Shown here piece after piece: positions 48,505-51,833 of a stretch of 51,833 nucleotides of DNA. Source of the stretch: an uncultured Clostridia bacterium (GTDB taxonomy: Bacteria > Bacillota > Clostridia > TANB77 > CAG-508); contig CANRDJ010000004.1 in assembly GCA_947629355.1 (NCBI GenBank), positions 1-51,833 of the forward strand. The letters run 5' to 3'. The position numbers and the translations under genes are program-made. How positions within the stretch are numbered: position 1 is the first letter of the stretch; every line of letters starts with the position of its first letter. Below the pieces are notes generated by a model, which saw nothing but the letters and a program-made list of their open reading frames with translations, did not search any database and was not told the origin of the DNA.

Positions 48505-51100
48505 ATGTTAAAATTAGAAAATATCACCAAAGAATATTTATCAGGAGATTCTAGGGTAGAAGCATTAAGAGGAATAAATATAGAATTTAGAGAATCCGAG
48601 TTCGTATCAATACTTGGACCAAGTGGATGTGGAAAAACAACACTTTTAAATATAATAGGTGGATTAGATAGATATACAAACGGTGATTTATCAATAAACC
48701 GGTAAATCTACTAAAGAATTCAAAGATAGAGATTGGGATACTTACAGAAACCATTCTGTAGGATTTATATTTCAGAATTATAACTTAATACCTCATCAAA
48801 CAGTTTTAGCAAATGTAGAACTTGCACTTACGTTATCTGGAGTATCAAAAAAAGAAAGAAGAAAAAGGGCAATAAATGCATTAGAAAGTGTAGGATTAAA
48901 AGACCAAATAGGTAAAAAACCAAATCAAATGTCAGGTGGGCAGATGCAAAGGGTTGCAATAGCAAGAGCATTAGTAAATGATTCAGAAATAATTTTAGCA
49001 GATGAACCAACAGGGGCATTAGACACAAAAACAAGTGTGCAAATAATGGAAATATTAAAAAAGATTTCAAAAAACAAATTAATAATAATGGTAACACATA
49101 ATCCAGAAATAGCAGAAAAGTATTCATCAAGAATAATAAAAGTTTTAGATGGTAAAGTAACAGATGATAGTAACCCATATAAATCAAAAGAAGATAAAAA
49201 TAAGGATGATAAAAAGAAAAGTAAAAAACCATCAATGAGCTTTTTTACAGCTTTAAACTTAAGTTTAAATAATTTAATGACTAAAAAAGGAAGAACGTTT
49301 TTAACAGCTTTCGCAGGAAGTATTGGTATTATTGGAATTGCTTTAATACTTGCAATATCAACAGGTGTACAGAATTATATAAATAAAGTAGAGGAAGATA
49401 CATTATCTTCTTATCCAATTACAATAGAAGAGCAAACAATAGATATGTCTAGTATGATGGAAAATATGATGGGAGAAACAAATAATGATACATCAAATTA
49501 TGAAGATCAAAGAGTATATTCATCTGATATTATGGATGAAATGATAGCTACTCTTTCAAACAAGGTAACAAACAATAATTTAAAAGAGTTAAAAAAATAT
49601 TTAGAAGAAGATAATAATTCAATAAGAGGTTATACGAATGCAATAGATTATAGCTATAACTTAAATATTAATTTATATAAAGAAAATACAGAAGATGGAA
49701 TAGTAAAAGTTAATCCAAGTACTGTTATGAATGCTATGGGAATGGGAGAAATGATTGAAGCAAGAGATAATTCTTCAATGTCGTCAGTTATGATGTCAAA
49801 TACAGATGTATGGATTGAGTTGCTAGATAATGAACAATTATTACATTCACAATATAATTTGCTTGCAGGTGCTTGGCCTAAAAACTATAACGAAGTAGTA
49901 TTAGTTGTAAATGAAAATAATGAACTTAGCGATTATACATTATACTCATTAGGATTAAAAGATCAAAATGAATTAGAAAAGAAATTTAAAGCAATGCAAA
50001 AAGGTAAAAGTGTTGAAGAATCTAGTCAGACATCATACACTTATGATGAATTGTTAGGATTATCATTTAAATTAATTTTAAATTCAGATTATTATACTAA
50101 AGAAAATGGACTATGGCTTGATAAAGAAGATGATAATAAGTACATGAAACAAAAAATAGATAAAGCAGAAAGTATTAAAGTTGTAGGAATAATTAAACAA
50201 AATCCAGATACAGTTGCAGTATCTATGACAGAAGGAATAGGATATACAAAAGATTTAGAAGAATATGTTATTAACAAATCAAATGAATCTAAAATTGTAA
50301 AGGAGCAAAAAGAAGATCCTAAAATAAATGTATTTTCAGGCTTAGAATTTCCAACAGAAGATGAGAAACAAGAGTTTAATTATGATTCACTATCAAGAGA
50401 GCAAAAAATGGCAATGGCAACTTTGAGTGCAGAAGAATTATCACAGATGATGGAAGCATATACAGAAAATATGAATTCAAGTTATGAGAAGAATTTAGAA
50501 AAACTAGGTGCAGTAGACTTGAATAATCCATCTTCTATAAGCATTTATCCTAAAGATTTTGAATCTAAAGATGGTATTACAAGAGAAATTGAAAATTATA
50601 ACCAAAAGCAAAAAGATGAAGGAAAAGAAGAAAATGTAATAAATTATACTGATATGGTAGGAATTATGATGAAATCAGTAAATCAAATTATTAGTATAAT
50701 TAGTTATGTTTTAATAGCATTTGTAGCTATATCACTAATAGTGTCATCAATAATGATAGGAATAATAACATATATCTCAGTACTTGAAAGAACAAAAGAA
50801 ATAGGAATTCTTCGTAGTATAGGTGCCTCTAAAAAAGACATTTCAAGAGTATTTAATGCAGAAACATTTATAGTAGGATTAATTTCAGGATTACTTGGAA
50901 TAGGAATAACAATTCTTCTTACAATTCCAATTAATGGAGCTATATACAATCTTACAGGGGTAAGTGTTAAGACAATGGTACCACCAGTTGCTGGAGTAAT
51001 ACTTGTTGTTATAAGTATGTTACTTACAATGACTGCAGGACTAATACCTTCAAAAATGGCAAGTAAAAAAGATCCAGTAGTTGCACTAAGAGTAGATTAA
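48505..51100 (+). CDS. MacB-type ABC transporter, fused ATPase-permease, with +1 frameshift at CGG
   Basis: 864 residues over the shift. The ATPase comes first: Walker A GPSGCGKTT (about 41-49), Q-loop FIFQNYNL, signature MSGGQMQRVAIARAL (about 142) and Walker B ILADEPTGALD. The permease follows: helix 1 at about 268-290, a large external domain of about 430 residues rich in D, E and N, and three C-terminal helices of the FtsX/MacB fold (VLERTKEIGILRSIGASKKDI, PSKMASKKDPVVALR). At 48700 AAC CGG TAA stops the ATPase after 66 residues; skipping one base gives SINGKSTKEFKDRDWDTYRN and leads into the Q-loop. Export of a peptide or lipid, or mechanotransmission, is likely. Confidence 0.93.
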
Positions 51101-51113
51101 TGGAGATAATATA

Positions 51114-51653
51114 ATGGGAAAAATATATATAGTACTAACACATACAGGAACTACATTATCTAGTATTGTAAAATATTATACTAAAAAAAAATATACTCAC
51201 GTTTCACTAGCATTAGATTCTGACTTGAAAGAGTTATATTCTTTTGGGAGGCTAAATCCATATAACCCATACAAAGGTGGATTTATACATGAAGAGTTAA
51301 ATAAAGGAACTTATGCTAGATTTAAAAATACTATATCAGCAGTATATTCATTAGCAGTAACAGATAATCAATACGAGAAAATATATTCAATTATAGAAGA
51401 AATGAAAAAAAATAAGAGTAAATATAAATTTAATATAATAGGTTTATTTTTAGTAAGTATAAATAGAAAATATCAAAGGAAAGATAGATTTTATTGTGCT
51501 GAATTTGTAAAATATATATTAGAAAATAGTTTAGATAAAAAGCTTTTACCAGAAATAGTAAAGCCTATGGATTTTTTAGAACTAGATAATATTAGTTTTG
51601 TATACGAGGGACTTTTAATAAATTATAAGAATAGTAAAAATGTAATTGTTTAA
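51114..51653 (+). CDS. YiiX/NlpC-P60-like permuted cysteine hydrolase
   Basis: 179 residues. KYTHVSLALD (histidine about 30) and RFYCAEFVKYIL (cysteine about 129) place the histidine before the cysteine, the order of the permuted papain-like YiiX/YebB (NlpC/P60) group. No signal peptide. Substrate unknown. It starts 13 bases after the ABC exporter, with GGAG before the ATG, so the two are probably co-transcribed. Confidence 0.75.
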   Translation: MGKIYIVLTHTGTTLSSIVKYYTKKKYTHVSLALDSDLKELYSFGRLNPYNPYKGGFIHEELNKGTYARFKNTISAVYSLAVTDNQYEKIYSIIEEMKKNKSKYKFNIIGLFLVSINRKYQRKDRFYCAEFVKYILENSLDKKLLPEIVKPMDFLELDNISFVYEGLLINYKNSKNVIV

Positions 51654-51770
51654 ATTAAATACTTATTATATAATGCATTTATCAGAGTAATTAGATAAAA
51701 AAGAAATGGATGAATTGCAATGAAAAAACAAATTACCGATAAGGTATATATTAAATTATAAAGAAAGACT

Positions 51771-51796
51771 AACTATTAAAAGTCAATAGTTTTTTG
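51771..51796 (+). terminator. Terminator downstream of the YiiX-like gene
   Basis: AACTATT / AATAGTT followed by T5. The rest of 51654-51833 shows no gene. Confidence 0.6.
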
Positions 51797-51833
51797 AAAA
51801 AAATTTAAAAAATTTGTTGAACATTGAAAATTG

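Overview
The window is an AT-rich stretch of a spore-forming Clostridia-type Firmicute chromosome. The evidence is a gerA/gerB/gerC operon, spoIIID, spoVT, a ctsR-mcsA-mcsB-clpC operon under a textbook CtsR box, strong AGGAGG ribosome sites, TTG/GTG starts and a LepA/RlmB/SecG/AlaRS/RuvB/PolA housekeeping backbone. An uncultured gut lineage is likely, but that is inference. There is no rRNA, CRISPR array, complete insertion sequence or prophage; two tRNAs (Gln, His) are present.

Layout. 1-1.8 kb: a glycosyltransferase and a YlbF-family protein. 1.9-6.4 kb: an accessory island with two duplicated pilin-like/FGE-fold surface proteins whose 3' ends look like diversity-generating retroelement (DGR) variable regions, with an Rpn-type nuclease gene between them. 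6.5-11 kb: membrane metallopeptidase, DUF5662, lepA, rlmB, secG. 11.1-15.4 kb (minus): germination operon. 15.7-20.4 kb: ctsR-mcsA-mcsB-clpC. 20.5-24 kb: spoIIID, a cation efflux protein, a small membrane protein and a third pilin-like protein. 24.2-30.7 kb: cysteine desulfurase, HD-GYP, spoVT, short alaS, HIT protein, sortase. 30.7-33.8 kb: tRNAs, ruvB, GT2, queH. 33.9-38.2 kb: a two-gene DUF262 putative defence module. 38.2-51.8 kb: flippase-like protein, DUF2142, polA, lytic transglycosylase, galE, NAD-salvage pair, an ABC exporter and a YiiX-like hydrolase.

The outstanding observation: eleven conserved genes (lepA, rlmB, gerC, gerA, ctsR, clpC, the cation-efflux gene, ruvB, polA, pncB, the ABC exporter) are each broken by a +1 frameshift, thirteen sites in all, and every site is the same. 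A single extra C sits directly before a GGN glycine codon, so the upstream frame meets an in-frame CGG and skipping one base restores a glycine, at most sites one conserved in the family. By my manual count there are only four other in-frame CGG codons (two in spoIIID, one each in two unknown genes). In all four the base before CGG is a purine and the gene stays in frame; at 12 of the 13 shift sites it is a pyrimidine. This looks like pervasive, codon-specific +1 frameshifting (Y-CGG-N decoded as Gly) rather than mass pseudogenisation or random sequencing error. I have annotated these genes as full-length CDS spanning the shift.
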